The position numbers and the translations under genes were made by a program. This document shows, piece after piece, positions 22,590-33,605 of a stretch of 64,000 bases of DNA (within the stretch, counting starts at the first letter, position 1; each line of letters starts with the position of its first letter). The notes beneath the pieces are model-generated. The model did not search any database, had not been told where the DNA came from, and saw only the letters and a list, made by a program, of their open reading frames with translations. Source of the DNA: Elmis aenea (Eukaryota; Arthropoda; Insecta; Coleoptera; Elmidae); NCBI GenBank assembly GCA_947652605.1, contig OX393579.1, positions 26,743,674 through 26,807,673 on the forward strand, written 5' to 3'.

Positions 22590-23410
22590 AGGTGGGTACA
22601 GACATGCAACAAAACATCGCATCGTAACACCGTCGCGTACAGATTGTTGTTGCGTGTTGAAGTTACTGTGTGCCGTGAATTGCATCGTAAAGGTAGGTAC
22701 AGACATGCAACAAAACATCGTATCGTAACACCGTCGCGTAACATGTCTGGACTGCACTTCGTAACATCGTAACACCGCCACATAGTAACATCGTGGCGTC
22801 CCATCGGTTGTCGGTATTCCAGCGTCACATCAAAGAAATGTTACGCGCTGATGTTGCACCATGCGTTTTATGTATGGACAGGTCTGCGTAACATACTTAC
22901 GTTTATTTTCATTTGTGCACCAACCCTTGCTTGCAATGTAGTGGACAGAGGAAATGACTGTTAATCTTATAGAAAAGTAATAAAGCAAGAAAGTTTTGTG
23001 GGATGCAAAACATCCCAGGTATTATAATAAAATTTTAAAAAATGATGCTTGGGACGAACTTAGTGTGGAGTTTCACATAACAACAGAGGTATATAACTGC
23101 GTCTGCCACCAACGCCTCTTTGGCTTGCTTTTTTTATTTCTACAAACCAAATGATGCATAGCTATATATGCTGCCGCGGCAATGTCCATCTTTTCGCAGT
23201 GTTTCGAAAAATCTAAATATTGCACTATAACTAACTAACCGTATTCTACAACTACTAAAAGTAATACCAAAATGGTGGGACGCCAGAATGTTTGCTGTGA
23301 TGTTACGCGATACGATGCAATTCACGGCACACAGTAACTTCAACGCGCAACAACAATCTGTACGCGACGGTGTTACGATGCGATGTTTTGTTGCATATCT
23401 GTACCCACCT
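22590..23410. mobile_element. PIF/Harbinger-type element, 821 bp, with TAA duplication
   Basis: The left terminus AGGTGGGTACAGACATGCAA is repeated inverted at the right end (TTGCATATCTGTACCCACCT). The arms agree for roughly 100 bp through ACACCGTCGCGTACAG and GTTACTGTGTGCCGTGAATT. TAA flanks both sides (22587-22589, 23411-23413), the 3-bp duplication expected of PIF/Harbinger. The first 50 bp of the terminus are repeated once more inside at about 22690-22740. The element carries a MADF-domain fragment, in line with the second, Myb/MADF-like protein of this superfamily. No DDE transposase remains. Confidence 0.9.
22954..23142 (+). pseudogene. MADF-domain fragment of a Harbinger accessory protein
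   Basis: The plus-strand frame from the ATG at 22954 reads MTVNLIEK, two stops, then SKKVLWDAKHPRYYNKILKN and DAWDELSVEFHITTEVYNCV. The order of hydrophobic start, LWD, HP-x-Y, a run of basic residues and the W-x-E/D-L core is the MADF (Myb/SANT-like in Adf-1) DNA-binding fold. In PIF/Harbinger elements such a protein helps the transposase bind DNA. The two tandem stops and the loss of everything after the first domain make this a relic. It sits between TIRs with a TAA duplication, which agrees with the assignment. A capture of a host MADF gene is less likely. Confidence 0.65.
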
Positions 23411-23440
23411 TAACTTGCAACAAACGAAAGGTAATTTATT

Positions 23441-23530
23441 GCGCAAAGAGAACTTTACGCGCAAAGAGAACTTTACGCGCAAAGAGAACTTTACGCGCAA
23501 AGAGAACTTTACGCGCAAAGAGAATTCTAC
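23441..23530 (+). repeat. Five tandem 18-bp units
   Basis: GCGCAAAGAGAACTTTAC is repeated five times head to tail (23441, 23459, 23477, 23495, 23513). The first four are identical and the last is slightly changed (GAATTCTAC). It lies just upstream of the Helitron 3' hairpin; the earlier degenerate copy at 22433 has only about one and a half units. The identity of the units implies recent expansion. Confidence 0.95.
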
Positions 23531-23555
23531 GTGCAAGCCGGGATCTAGCGGCGAA

Positions 23556-23585
23556 GGAGCCCCGAAGGGGCTCCGGAATCGCTAG
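23556..23585 (+). other. Helitron 3' terminus: hairpin plus CTAG
   Basis: GGAGCCCC-GAA-GGGGCTCC forms a perfect 8-bp stem with a 3-nt loop. Seven bases later comes CTAG. A GC hairpin followed within about a dozen bases by CTRR is the defining 3' end of rolling-circle Helitrons. Confidence 0.85.
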
Positions 23586-23600
23586 CAGTAAATAAAAAGT

Positions 23601-23847
23601 ACCGAGCTCGGTGGCTGGTTGGTATGCAACCTAGCGAGTAAAATCGGGAGGCGTGGGTTCGAATCCCGCGGCCGTCTGTCATCGTAGGGGTTTCAGATGG
23701 TTTCCCCTACCTACTATAGGCAAATGCTGTGACAGTACTTCCACCCACCCTTTACTTGTTCCCCGCCCCCTCCTCCCGGACGCTAGTGACCTCAGTTGTC
23801 GAAGCGTCCCTAAACTCTCAATTTAAAAAAAATAAAAATTTAAAAAA
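23601..23847 (+). mobile_element. tRNA-derived SINE
   Basis: The head carries RNA polymerase III boxes: an A-box-like TGGCTGGTTGG (23612-23622) and a perfect B box GGTTCGAATCC (23656-23666). The body contains GGTTTCCCCTA and GGCAAATGCTG, a central motif I associate with insect tRNA SINEs. The 3' end is an A/T-rich tail (AAAAATTTAAAAAA). An 11-bp direct repeat AAATAAAAAGT flanks it (23590-23600 and 23848-23858), which fits LINE-driven insertion, although its low complexity weakens the point. It inserted just past the Helitron 3' end. It is not a functional tRNA: no acceptor stem or full cloverleaf can be formed. Confidence 0.9.
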
Positions 23848-23859
23848 AAATAAAAAGTG

Positions 23860-25407
23860 TTTAGTCTTTGGTAACGTGTTAGAAAGAGACACATAATAAT
23901 ATAAAAAAAGACATAAGCTAAATTAAAATATGATTTATTTTTATCTAATTTGGCAGCTTTCACTTGCATGAAGCTTCATGTTACATAAATACCAATAACA
24001 CAGTCGATGCGAGCTCGCAAAATTTCGTAATAAACAGCAAAGCTCTATATTTTAAAACAAAAAAGAAGTCACAGGGCTAGGGAGTTATACATGGACACCT
24101 GTATTATGCATATTTTATCTCGTGCAACTTTTACTTTTATTCTTTTCAATCATTCTAAATGTTTCAATTTTCGATTCCAAAGCCGTATTAATATATTTTT
24201 ACTTTTACTGCCTCGTTCTGAACGCTACTCGCCGTTCTAGAAAATAATTTTAATGAATCTTGAATGGTAAAAATGTAACATCAGTAAATTCATCGTGAAA
24301 TTGCTTAAAAAATACATCCTGACAAGCGTTTATGTACAAATTTCTCGGTTCCTAATTTACGCCGGAATATCTAAGATAAAAGGCGAAGGTAAAAATTTAA
24401 TAATACCCGCTTATAAGCAATTCGTTACGGCGCGACGTATAATAAATTTCTTGCATATACTTTTCGTGTAAACAACGTTATAAAACTAAGCGCTTTTTTG
24501 CAATTTCGGTTCAGTTTCACTAAACTATTAACTTAATTAAAGGTGACTTTTTTAGGTATGATTAGCGGGTGTAGGATTACAAAGTACAAAATACAAAATT
24601 ATCCTTCTTAACAGAGTTTTACTTACAAGTTTTACAATAATATTTAAATTAAATTAAAAACGGACATGTTTTAAAATTAAGTGTAAAAAAATATAATCAA
24701 GTATGTTTAAGCTAGTCCAGCTTTCATTAAAAATGATTTTTTTTTTCGATTTTAGTCGCTTTTATTTGTGAAATGGCTAATGGAGTTTTATCAGGTCACC
24801 GCGTGACTGACATCGTAAAACGGTGCTCATATTTTTTCACAATTATGGCGATTATGTTAAAAAAGTTCATTTTGTTGCTTTATTGGAAAAACGAAAATGA
24901 CATTAAACTTAATGTGTAAAGTATAATAGCTTTTTGTATTTTTAAATTGTTATAATAAGCTTTCGCATTTGGCTAAAAACAAAATAACCGCAAAAAGATT
25001 AAGGATTACCACAAAATCAGCACAGCAATTTTAATAGTTTAAAACAATTTTTTAAATAATCCGGCTAACATACAGAGTGCCCCAGTTATCGTGAACAATA
25101 TGAAGTTCTCGTAAACTGTAAGCGATACAGAGTTGGTTAAATAAGTCAAAATGATCTATGATTTGGGAGTGTGTGTGTATAAAAAGAATCTTTGAAAACA
25201 TTTATAGTTTTTGCACTATTTAATAAAACAATAAAATTACGTTTTAGATGATTGCTTATCACTTGCTCATTTAAAATCATACTCAAAATATTTTTCGACA
25301 TTATCAGGACATTTTTTGTGTATATTTGAAATTTGTTAATAAATTTTACCTATCTTGCTTTGTTTTTGTTAATTCAACATGAACTTTCTTATTTTAAATA
25401 CGGGTTG
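23860..25407. other. No recognisable gene or repeat
   Basis: AT-rich. A lone ACAGAGTGCCCCAGTTATCG near 25072 resembles a MITE terminus but no inverted partner was found. Confidence 0.5.
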
Positions 25408-25409
25408 TA

Positions 25410-26329
25410 CGAGGGCCAGTCAAATATAAACCGGACTTTTTTCCATAGGTACTCTGTATTAAATTAAAAATTTTCAAATATACGCACAACTCATTTTTCT
25501 ACATAGTTTCCGTTGACATTTACACACTTTTGCCAACGGATTGGCAGTTTTTGTATTCCTTTATTGTAAAAAGAAGTGGTACGTGTGCGAAGCCAATTAC
25601 ACATAAATTGCTTCACCTCTTCATTATTTTGGAATTGTTGTCCTCCTAACGCCTCCTTGAGTGGTCCGAATAAATGATAATCACACGGTAATGTCAGGGC
25701 TATAAGGGGCATTTTCAATAGTAGTCCAATGCATTTTTGTTAATTTATCTTTGGTTAAGGCGGCAGTATGCGGTCTAGCGTTGTCGTGCAAGAGCAACAC
25801 GCTGCGAATGGGAACGCCACGTCTTTTGGACCTATAGGATGTCTTGACTTTGTCCAATAGTTCGCTTAGTCCAATGTTTTTACAAATGTCATCCACTGTT
25901 AACCGCCGGTTCCCTTCAATAAGCCCTCGAACTGCTTGAATGTTGTTTGAGATTATTCTGGTCTAGGGGCGACGCGGATGGGGCAGGTTTTGCACTTCAC
26001 CACGGCCACCAGCGAACGATTTATGCCGTGCAAACACTTGTGTCCTAGATAAGGTTTCATTGCCAAACTGTTTACGTAATTTTATCAAAATATCGATGGG
26101 TTTCACTTTTTCATTCGCCAAAAACTTAATAACAATGCGTTGTGCAACGGCATTGGGCACTACTTGCTCACTCGTAGTGCTAGCTCAAAAACAAACAAAT
26201 GTGAGGTTATGTTTTCGACTAAGAATGAGTCACGACACCCCCATTAACAGTCCCATTGGGTATCAGGTGCGAACGATCGCTCGTTCAGTGGCATGGAAAA
26301 AAGTCCGGTTTATATTTGACTGACCCTCG
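25410..26329 (-). mobile_element. Internally deleted mariner transposon
   Basis: TIRs CGAGGGCCAGTCAAATATAA and TTATATTTGACTGACCCTCG bound the element. TA flanks both ends (25408-25409, 26330-26331). The minus strand carries mariner transposase pieces between them. Full-length mariners are about 1.3 kb, so several hundred bases are missing. Confidence 0.95.
25491..26160 (-). pseudogene. Mariner (DD34D) transposase, internally deleted and frameshifted
   Basis: The enzyme would cut and paste the element at TA sites. Reading the minus strand: the N-terminal helix-turn-helix region (KFLANEKVKPIDILIKLRKQ, through HPRRP) is followed by a stop and then IQAVRGLIEGNRRLTVDDIC. The frame then jumps to the second half of the core, ending with LLLHDNARPHTA, PYSPD and CDYHLFGPLK, and finishes VNVNGNYVEK. 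The block with the first catalytic aspartate is deleted. The second (HDNARPH) and third (CDYHLF) aspartates remain, with the 34-residue spacing of mariners if a frameshift between SPD and CDYHLF is allowed for. It is therefore inactive. Family size is about 345 residues. Confidence 0.9.
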
Positions 26330-26331
26330 TA

Positions 26332-27052
26332 GTTGGCTGTGACATCATTATATAGAGATTTTTTCTCGTTTCATTAATGAAATTAAGTAAGTAGGCTATT
26401 GCAATATTATTGTATTTGTTAAGTTTAATCAAAAGGGCCACTGAAGAACAAAACAAAACATCACATAAATAAACTATCTCACTATCTGAACTTAATTAAA
26501 CACATAAAACTTAAATAATTTAAGATATTTTTTACATTTAATAATAACATGATTTTTAAGGTACAATTACTATTGAATCTAAATTATAAAATGCGTTCAG
26601 ACTACAGTAGGTACTCTTTCCATGGGCAATACAAATTTGAGATCTGCGATTTGTTGATATAATGTATTTCTAAGCATATTTATTTTTATTTCGTTAATTG
26701 TTTTTAAAACTGCCAACGTTAAAAATACAGTCGAATACATTAGCTACAACAGTTCATCAAATAAAAAGTAATTTGCTTTGAAAAACATTATTGTCCACAC
26801 AGCGCAGATCTTCAATTTGTAATGCCCATGAACAGTGGGCTACACTTTGAACGCATGTTATAATTTAGATTTAATAATTATAATAATTTAAAAAATAATT
26901 AATTATTATGAAATGTAAAAAATATGTTAATAGATATTCCTAACCTACCAATGTCCTTAACAATAAGCATCAGGCTAAAAAATATTTAGTACACGTTTTT
27001 GTTATTAAGATTTAGTAACATTGCTATAACTAGCTTCTCTTTAGTTTTATTC
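26332..27052. other. No recognisable gene or repeat
   Basis: AT-rich spacer between the mariner and the next hAT element. Confidence 0.5.
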
Positions 27053-27060
27053 CTCGCAAT

Positions 27061-27916
27061 TAGGGTTTCTCATATTTGACCATTTCACTTGTTCCGGGAT
27101 TCCGGGAAGAAATCGGCCATTGTTCCGGGATTTTCCGAGATGTAATAAATTATGTCAATATTTTTTAATAAATAACCCAAAAATTGAAGGGGGCGGTTTA
27201 TTACTCAAAAACAACTCCAAGTCATATTATGTAATACATTTTGCTCCATGATTATTATAAATAATTAAATAATCTTGGTAAGAGAAACATACATTTGAGA
27301 AATATAACCTTTCTATTGTAATTTCATATTTATGAACACAATAATATAATTTTTACAATAAATTTTTGTTTTGTGATTTAAGAAAACAAAAGTGATCTAT
27401 GCTTCGGTCAATTAAGTCTTTTTCTTAATTTATTAACAAAAAGTTCTGCTGCATAAAATGTCCTCTCAGTCTCTATTGATGTAGGTGAAATGGTCTTGGG
27501 AGCATCTAGCAGGAAAGAAACATCGTTATTATCAATAAAATTTCATTTATAAGCTATTTTGCTTGGAATTACCAGGGTACACAAAAATAAAACTAAAAGT
27601 ATTTTGAAGATATTAACTTTGTCATGGAAACCAGGTTTCTTTACGCTATACTAACAGAGAAAATATAAAAGAGAAAAATTATTTTGAAATAAAATAAAGT
27701 TTTTCCATAATTTACTGTTAGTAAAGATATTTATAATAAATTCTAATAAGTTATGATAGTATTACAAAGATCTTAGCACAAAATGAACAAACAAAAACAC
27801 TTTTTTAAAATCCCGGGAATTCCCGGGACAAAAAGCATTTCCCGGGACATATAAAATAGCAAATGGACTGGGATCCCGGGATTCCGGGATTCCGGGACCT
27901 CGGAAAAGAAACCCTA
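27061..27916. mobile_element. Non-autonomous hAT element with CCCGGGA motifs
   Basis: The ends TAGGGTTTCT and AGAAACCCTA are inverted. The exact 8-bp CTCGCAAT flanks the element at 27053-27060 and 27917-27924. Sub-terminal regions hold many CCGGGAT and CCCGGGA copies. Architecture and motif resemble the element at 32485-33373, so the two may answer to related transposases. No protein is encoded. Confidence 0.95.
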
Positions 27917-27924
27917 CTCGCAAT

Positions 27925-30900
27925 AATAATGCCTTTATCACAAATATCTAAAATCTTATTAGGATATATGTTTGCCCTCCACTATCGAACAATAAAAAAA
28001 GATAAATCATTTAATAATACACCATTAAGTTTTGTATTTACATCAAGTAATGTTATTTTTGGAATATTTTAAAGTATTTTTTCTCAAAATGCATCTTTAA
28101 TGTTATTTAAAAATGTAAATTGAAGCTATAAAAAGTGTTTTTTTTTTAAATTTTCACCTACTATAAGTATTACTTAAAATATTTTGTAGAGTACTTCATT
28201 TATAGGAAGGAAAGAATTTATTTGCAAAAAAATGTAAGCTGGGTGGCAAGAGATTAATTAAATTAAATTATGGCTTCTACATGAATGCTTCATCAAATAA
28301 ACGATAAATGTCGAATATTTAATTAATTAATATGGAAAACATTATGGGACTGTAGAAAAAGAAAGTATATATTTTGTTTACCTTGTGTAGTTAAACCATG
28401 AGTTAAACATACTTTTGTAGAATGTGTTCATAAGTTCATATACATCTTACAAACACACCTTACTTTCCTCCGTTTAAGAGGAAATGCACTCCAGATAATA
28501 GGTGATTCTGTTTGGCGTATAAATTTATTTTTATAATTGAATTTGGGTGCTTGAACAACTGTGGTTATTAGCACCGTCCTAAGTAGGGTTACCAACCGTC
28601 CTACTTTCAGTAGAACAATCCTACGTCCTCTTTGAGGGTCAAGTAGCACATGAAATAAATGGATCAATGCGTTAACAAAACTTGCTCTCAAAGGCGACTC
28701 CTAAAAGAGACCAGCGCGTTTTTATAATATAACATGAAAATTGGTTAGAGTACATTTTGATGTACTTCACTAGTTTAAACAGTGTAAATTAAAATCAATA
28801 ATTACACGGTTTTAAAGTATGATTTTTTTAAACTAATGAGCACTTAAACTCTTCAAAATTTTTGTATAGTACCTATAAATATTTTTATTCTTTTTTAAAA
28901 TACTGCATTTAGAAGTTACAACATAAAATACTATATTAACGCAGTCACCTTTAACTGGAAGTGTTGGCTCTTTCTTTGCGTTTATGGTTTTATTATAAAA
29001 TAAAGATTTTAATCCATGTTCAGCTACAACAAATGTGTATAAAAAAATTAACAAATTACTTGCAAGTGTTAAACATAAACTTGAACGATATAATTTCGTG
29101 TATAATCATAGTTGTTTAAAATACGTTATAACACTTAAGGTTAAGCCTTGTATAACTAAAGCAGTTTAAACCCTTCCGGTATTCTTTTTCTAAAATTTCA
29201 AACTTCAAATCAATTTTTTGTTATAGAAACAATAGCGTACCTCGTTTGAAAAATGTTTCATAGAAATATGTAAAAAAAAAAACAAAAAATGATGGCCCAA
29301 ACTTCGATTTAAATATGACCGTCCATACAGGTATAATGAAAATCTATGTGTAAAAATACGATAAAATTAAAATAGAAATTTCCGTGTGGTTAATTGTAGA
29401 ACAATCTTAATAAATACACATAATTTAAGCTGGTTCTTAGCTGAGTGACATTTATCTTGTAGCATTTTGTGCATGAGGGATTTGTATTATAATAAATATT
29501 TCAAACATAAAGTGCAGTAAATAATTTTCATTCGCAGAGAACTTTTCTACTAAAGAGTAAATTTATGACACACAAAGCTTTACTTCAGGTTTTTATTTTT
29601 CCGCGTTTTATCGTTAATCCTGTTTTTATTTCGAGAGGGACGAAAAAGGATTTAGCAGAATATCAAAATTGAAATAAACTGCTAAAGTGAATGCAATGTA
29701 GAAAAAATGTCTGTAGACATGCTAGTTAAAGAGACTTAAAATTATGCGTTAAATCCAAGGGTTTGTTTTGTTTCAAGAACTTTGAAAGGAAGTTAACACA
29801 AAGTCGATAATACAATTTCTTCTTTTTTTTATTAAATTTTCTCCGGACTTGGATCATGAAACATCCCAAAAGAGAATGTGCTGTGTAGCAATTTTTGCAT
29901 AACAATAAAAATCATTCTCCTGTGAATTAGAATAATCAACTTGTTAATCGTAATCTCACAAAGTGTCTTTGCTGATTTTAATTTTCACTCGGTACTCCGG
30001 GAAATCCTCCCAATTACCTTCTTAATCTAAGCCCTGCAAGTTCTAGCTCGGATTCTCGAGCTCAAAGGAACATAACGATTCAGACTAATGTCTTCCCAAA
30101 TCACATCCAACGAACCAGCTAAAAACAATTAGAGAAATAGCGTGATCTGAAATCTCACAAATAGCATCTGGATTTTATTCAACGCCGTTGCAAATTTATG
30201 TTGAAAACAGAACATAATTTAAATTTCGTAATTATTTCCATCGTCAGACAATAAAAGTTACTTCCTCTAAAGCTATGTCAAATTATAAAACAATTTCTAC
30301 TGTCCTTAGACAAAATAAAATCAAGAGACCGGAACCAACATAACTTACAATATAAACACACTTTACTAGGCTACAAAGAAATGATTATCAACAACGGGCT
30401 AATTCTGTGTTTACGAGACAATACTCTAAACAGCTCGAGTTTCATTAACAACAATGTTTGCTATTCTGGGCGGCCTCCTTGTTAACATCACTTAACAACA
30501 TTTGTCAGCAAGTAACACTTTAAAACAATAAGGCGCATTTTATATATTTAGAGATACATTAACCCAAGAATTATAAACTGAACATTTCATAAGCCTAATG
30601 TATCATTAGGTATTGGTAGATGACGTCATTAAAAACAACAGAATGTTTAAACCGATGTCTTCGTTAATAAATTGTGACATATATTACACAATTTTTAAAA
30701 GGAGCGTATTATAAGCCTAACACAGTTTTGAACGTGTGTGGTGATCGATTGTTCAAAATTATCGCTTTTACTTGTAACCAGAGACCGCATTATTTGCTAT
30801 TAGTATGTGATATGTTCGCATTAAAACCTGCAATTAGTTTATATCGACCGCTCCAACCTTTCAAATATCAACATGCTTTGACAAACTGAAAATGCATCAG

Positions 30901-31145
30901 TAAAAAAGAAGTTAAATTAATTATAATAAAAATGATTCAAGTCCATTTCCTGTAGTCTAATTAAACACTGGGTAAACTAAGTATATTCGCTCAGCTTCTA
31001 CACAGTTTTTATGCCAAAAAATGTAGCATCCCAACATGTCAACTTTTTTGTTATTAATTTGTAAATGTAGCCATAATTGTAACAACTAATACAAAGACTA
31101 TCGAAATAGCTACACAGCAATATTAGAACATTTTAATAAATGATA
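27925..31145. other. No recognisable gene; one possible hAT-like edge
   Basis: A long AT-rich stretch. Near 28586 TAGGGTTACCAACCGTCC looks like a hAT-type terminus, but no inverted partner or duplication was found. The open frames (28428-28691, 30674-30889) show no motif. Confidence 0.45.
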
Positions 31146-31153
31146 CCGTAGAT

Positions 31154-31387
31154 CAGTGTTTCCCAAAGTGTGGTACGCGTACCACTGGGGGTACGGGAAG
31201 AGTTTGGTGGGGGTAAGCGATTATAATGAATTTTATTTATAATATAACTTTTATTTATTTTATTTGTATTTTATTATGAATAAATTTTATTTTTTTATTA
31301 TTTTAATTTTTTTAACGAGGGGTACCTACTCAGTGTTACGAAAATTATAGAAGAGGTACACAGATGTCAAAAGTTTGGGAAACACTG
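31154..31387. mobile_element. Short hAT MITE, 234 bp
   Basis: CAGTGTTTCCCAAAGTGTGG at the left and TTTGGGAAACACTG at the right are the widespread hAT-type termini. Flanks CCGTAGAT (left) and GCGTAGAT (right, after one extra C) differ at one position and fit an aged 8-bp duplication. The interior is A/T-rich and non-coding. Confidence 0.85.
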
Positions 31388-31396
31388 CGCGTAGAT

Positions 31397-32476
31397 AAAT
31401 GATATTGTCATTTAAAATTAAATTAGTTGTTTTTTGTTATTTTTTTCAAAGATAGTTGATAAACGATTGGAAAATACAATTTTTCTTTATATTGTGAGTT
31501 ATTTATAAAAATAGATATAGGAAGTAATATCTCATTAAAAAGAGGAATAAAAAGCACATTTGACTATTCCATAGCCAACTTCACGGCCCATAAGAAACAA
31601 TGAAATTAGGGGTAATATCTCAAAAATGGTAAGAGACAAAAAAATCTAAAATAACGGTTACATTCTACATTAAAAAGTACCTTCAGAAAGTACTAATAAA
31701 ATGTATCCATTAATTAAAACAAAAATGTTATGAGAGAAAAAGAAATTCAACAATTTCATATTTTTTGCTACAACATCTAAAGTACAAGAAATTTCGTACT
31801 TTTAAAAATTCATTGTGGCTCCTCTCATACTTGGGAATATTTCATCTAATTTAAGTAAAACTGTATCTATTATAATAAGCGAGATCCCCATGCTGGAAAT
31901 GTTTTCTGGGAGAATTTGTTACCTTAAAATATGACAGCATATTTTAAGGCTGCAATAATTTAAACATTTTATAAAGAATAATATTTATCTTGCGGAAAAC
32001 AAATTAATTTAAAACTGACGGTTTAAATCAAGCAATGAATAAATCCCGAAAATGTAGTTATTATTATGGGTTCGATTGTACTTATAGCAACGAAAAAACG
32101 AATGACTAAAAGATAACAAAAAACACTTGCAACAAACTTGCATTTTTTTAAATGGAAACCATATGGCTATGACTTCAAGAAAAAGCATTTTTCCCCTCTT
32201 TTCAATAATATATGGTTTTATGTATTTATTTTGATATTTAGGCTAAAATTAAATAAAATTTATTAAAAAGCTCCTATGAAGCTATAGAGTTCTATAAATT
32301 TAAACAATATTGAGACAAATGCATGTTCATTTTCCAGTGCGTAGAAAATCTGCAAATTTACCCCAAAACTATCTTTATACCATTAAATATATGGAGTTAT
32401 TAACGATTTAAAAAAATACCCATTTTAATTTTTGGTTATTATCTAGCGTGCTTTGAAATTTTTTTAAACATTAAAA
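31397..32476. other. No recognisable gene or repeat
   Basis: AT-rich. Homopolymer runs only. Confidence 0.5.
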
Positions 32477-32484
32477 GTCCACAC

Positions 32485-33373
32485 TAGGGATTCTGAGTCT
32501 CGACAATTTTTAAAGTCCCGGGACTCGAGACTTTTTTTTATCAAAGTCCCGGGAATTCCCGGGACTTCGAGACTTTTGCGAATTTTATTTATATACCTAC
32601 TAAAAAATAGTGGTTTAACCCGTCAAAAATGACAGAAGATTTTAGCAGGTGCAAGAAAAGTAATACTAATTCATGTACTCTAAATTCATCGGCTATTTTC
32701 ACTGTAAAAAATAAGTTTTCTTGACAGTGACATTGTTTCTGAAAGCACCCGCTACATATTTAAAACTGCTTCTTTGCACGTATCGTGATCGTGAATCGGT
32801 CGTGACAGCTGACAGTTTTTTTTTTTTTTTTAATTACTTAAACCAAATTCACGGATTTTGTTTTCGAAGCATTTATTTTGTAAATAAAGTATAGTAGTAG
32901 GAGTAGTATTATTATTTTTAATTAAGTCTACATTCTACAGCAAATAAAGTATATATTTCCAAGTAAATGCCTATTTTAAATAAACAACAATTTTCATTAA
33001 ATTTTAAAACAAAACAAGCATAAGTAAAATACATTTTTACTAATAAACATAACAATTATCCTTTAGCTTTAAAGCAGACAAGAAATAAACATAAATAATT
33101 GAATATGGCAGGCAAAAAAATTAAATAAAGTTTAGTAAATACTGATTGTTAGTATAAACTATAAACATAAAAAAATATGAAAAAATATTTTTGCTAATCT
33201 CTTGGCAGTAAAATTTGTTTAAAAATATGAAGCATAAAAAATTAATTTCAGTGTAGTGTAACATTGAAGACTCGTCTCGAGTCTCGAACTAAATGTCCCA
33301 AGACTCGAGACTAAGAAAGTCCCGGGCTTTCCCGGGACTTACGTCTCGGGAAATTCCCGGGACAGAATCCCTA
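32485..33373. mobile_element. Non-autonomous hAT element with TCCCGGGA and GTCTCGA motifs
   Basis: TIRs TAGGGATTCTG and CAGAATCCCTA are flanked by the exact 8-bp GTCCACAC (32477-32484, 33374-33381). The sub-terminal regions repeat AGTCCCGGGA and GAGACTCGAGAC many times. The right duplication touches the terminal inverted repeat of the GC-rich palindrome at 33381, so this element landed at the very edge of that MITE. Confidence 0.95.
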
Positions 33374-33380
33374 GTCCACA

Positions 33381-33490
33381 CACACCGGCGCGATCTCGAC
33401 GCGGTCGCGGGCGCGGGCGCGGTCACGATAATTGGTAACCAAGGTTACTTATTATCGTGACCGCGACCGCGTCGAGATCGCGCCGGTGTG
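33381..33490. mobile_element. GC-rich palindromic MITE, 110 bp
   Basis: The left arm CACACCGGCGCGATCTCGAC pairs with GTCGAGATCGCGCCGGTGTG. An inner pair GGTCACGATAAT and ATTATCGTGACC follows, after a GCGCGGGCGC expansion in the left arm. It is almost entirely stem and very GC-rich against AT-rich flanks. The target duplication is obscured by the adjacent hAT insertion. Confidence 0.85.
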
Positions 33491-33499
33491 AGTTGATCT

Positions 33500-33603
33500 T
33501 AAAACGTCAGAAAGGGAAACAATTTGTCTAATTTAAATTTCTTTGTAGCTCTTACTGTTTACGAGATCCCAATAGTGGCCCTTCTATGTGGTCCACCCTG
33601 TAT
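33500..33603. repeat. Solo right end of a CCACCCTG-type MITE
   Basis: The stretch ends GTGGTCCACCCTGTATATA, the sort of terminus seen on the complete MITEs at 5598, 14343 and 55740, with TA following. No left partner was found upstream, so it is a truncated or degraded copy. Confidence 0.4.
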
Positions 33604-33605
33604 AT

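Larger units (their letters stand above)
20455..23585 (+). mobile_element. Helitron-derived mosaic
   Basis: The left border starts TCTATACATATAAAAATGAA after an A, and is followed by TGTATG/TTTGTATG repeats and a block around CCATTCATCCGATCCTGACC. This is a leader I associate with insect Helitrons. Near 22166 an ORF start resembling insect Helitron Rep-helicase proteins appears. The right border is a GC-rich hairpin followed by CTAG (23582-23585), the classic Helitron 3' structure. Most of the Rep/helicase gene is absent. A MITE (21507-22134) and a PIF/Harbinger element (22590-23410) interrupt it. The base after CTAG is C rather than the usual T, so the exact right border is less certain. Confidence 0.75.

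Noticed and set aside
23370..23595. A repeat protein with KENFTR units in two overlapping frames
   Set aside because: It is a by-product of the 18-bp tandem array next to the Helitron 3' end; it is open in more than one frame and starts inside the Harbinger TIR.
23601..23672. A tRNA gene, because of a perfect B box and an A-box-like sequence
   Set aside because: No acceptor stem or complete cloverleaf forms, and the sequence continues into a SINE body with an A/T tail and flanking direct repeats.
28586..28640. A hAT element starting TAGGGTTACCAACCGTCC
   Set aside because: No inverted partner and no 8-bp duplication were found, so only a possible edge is noted.
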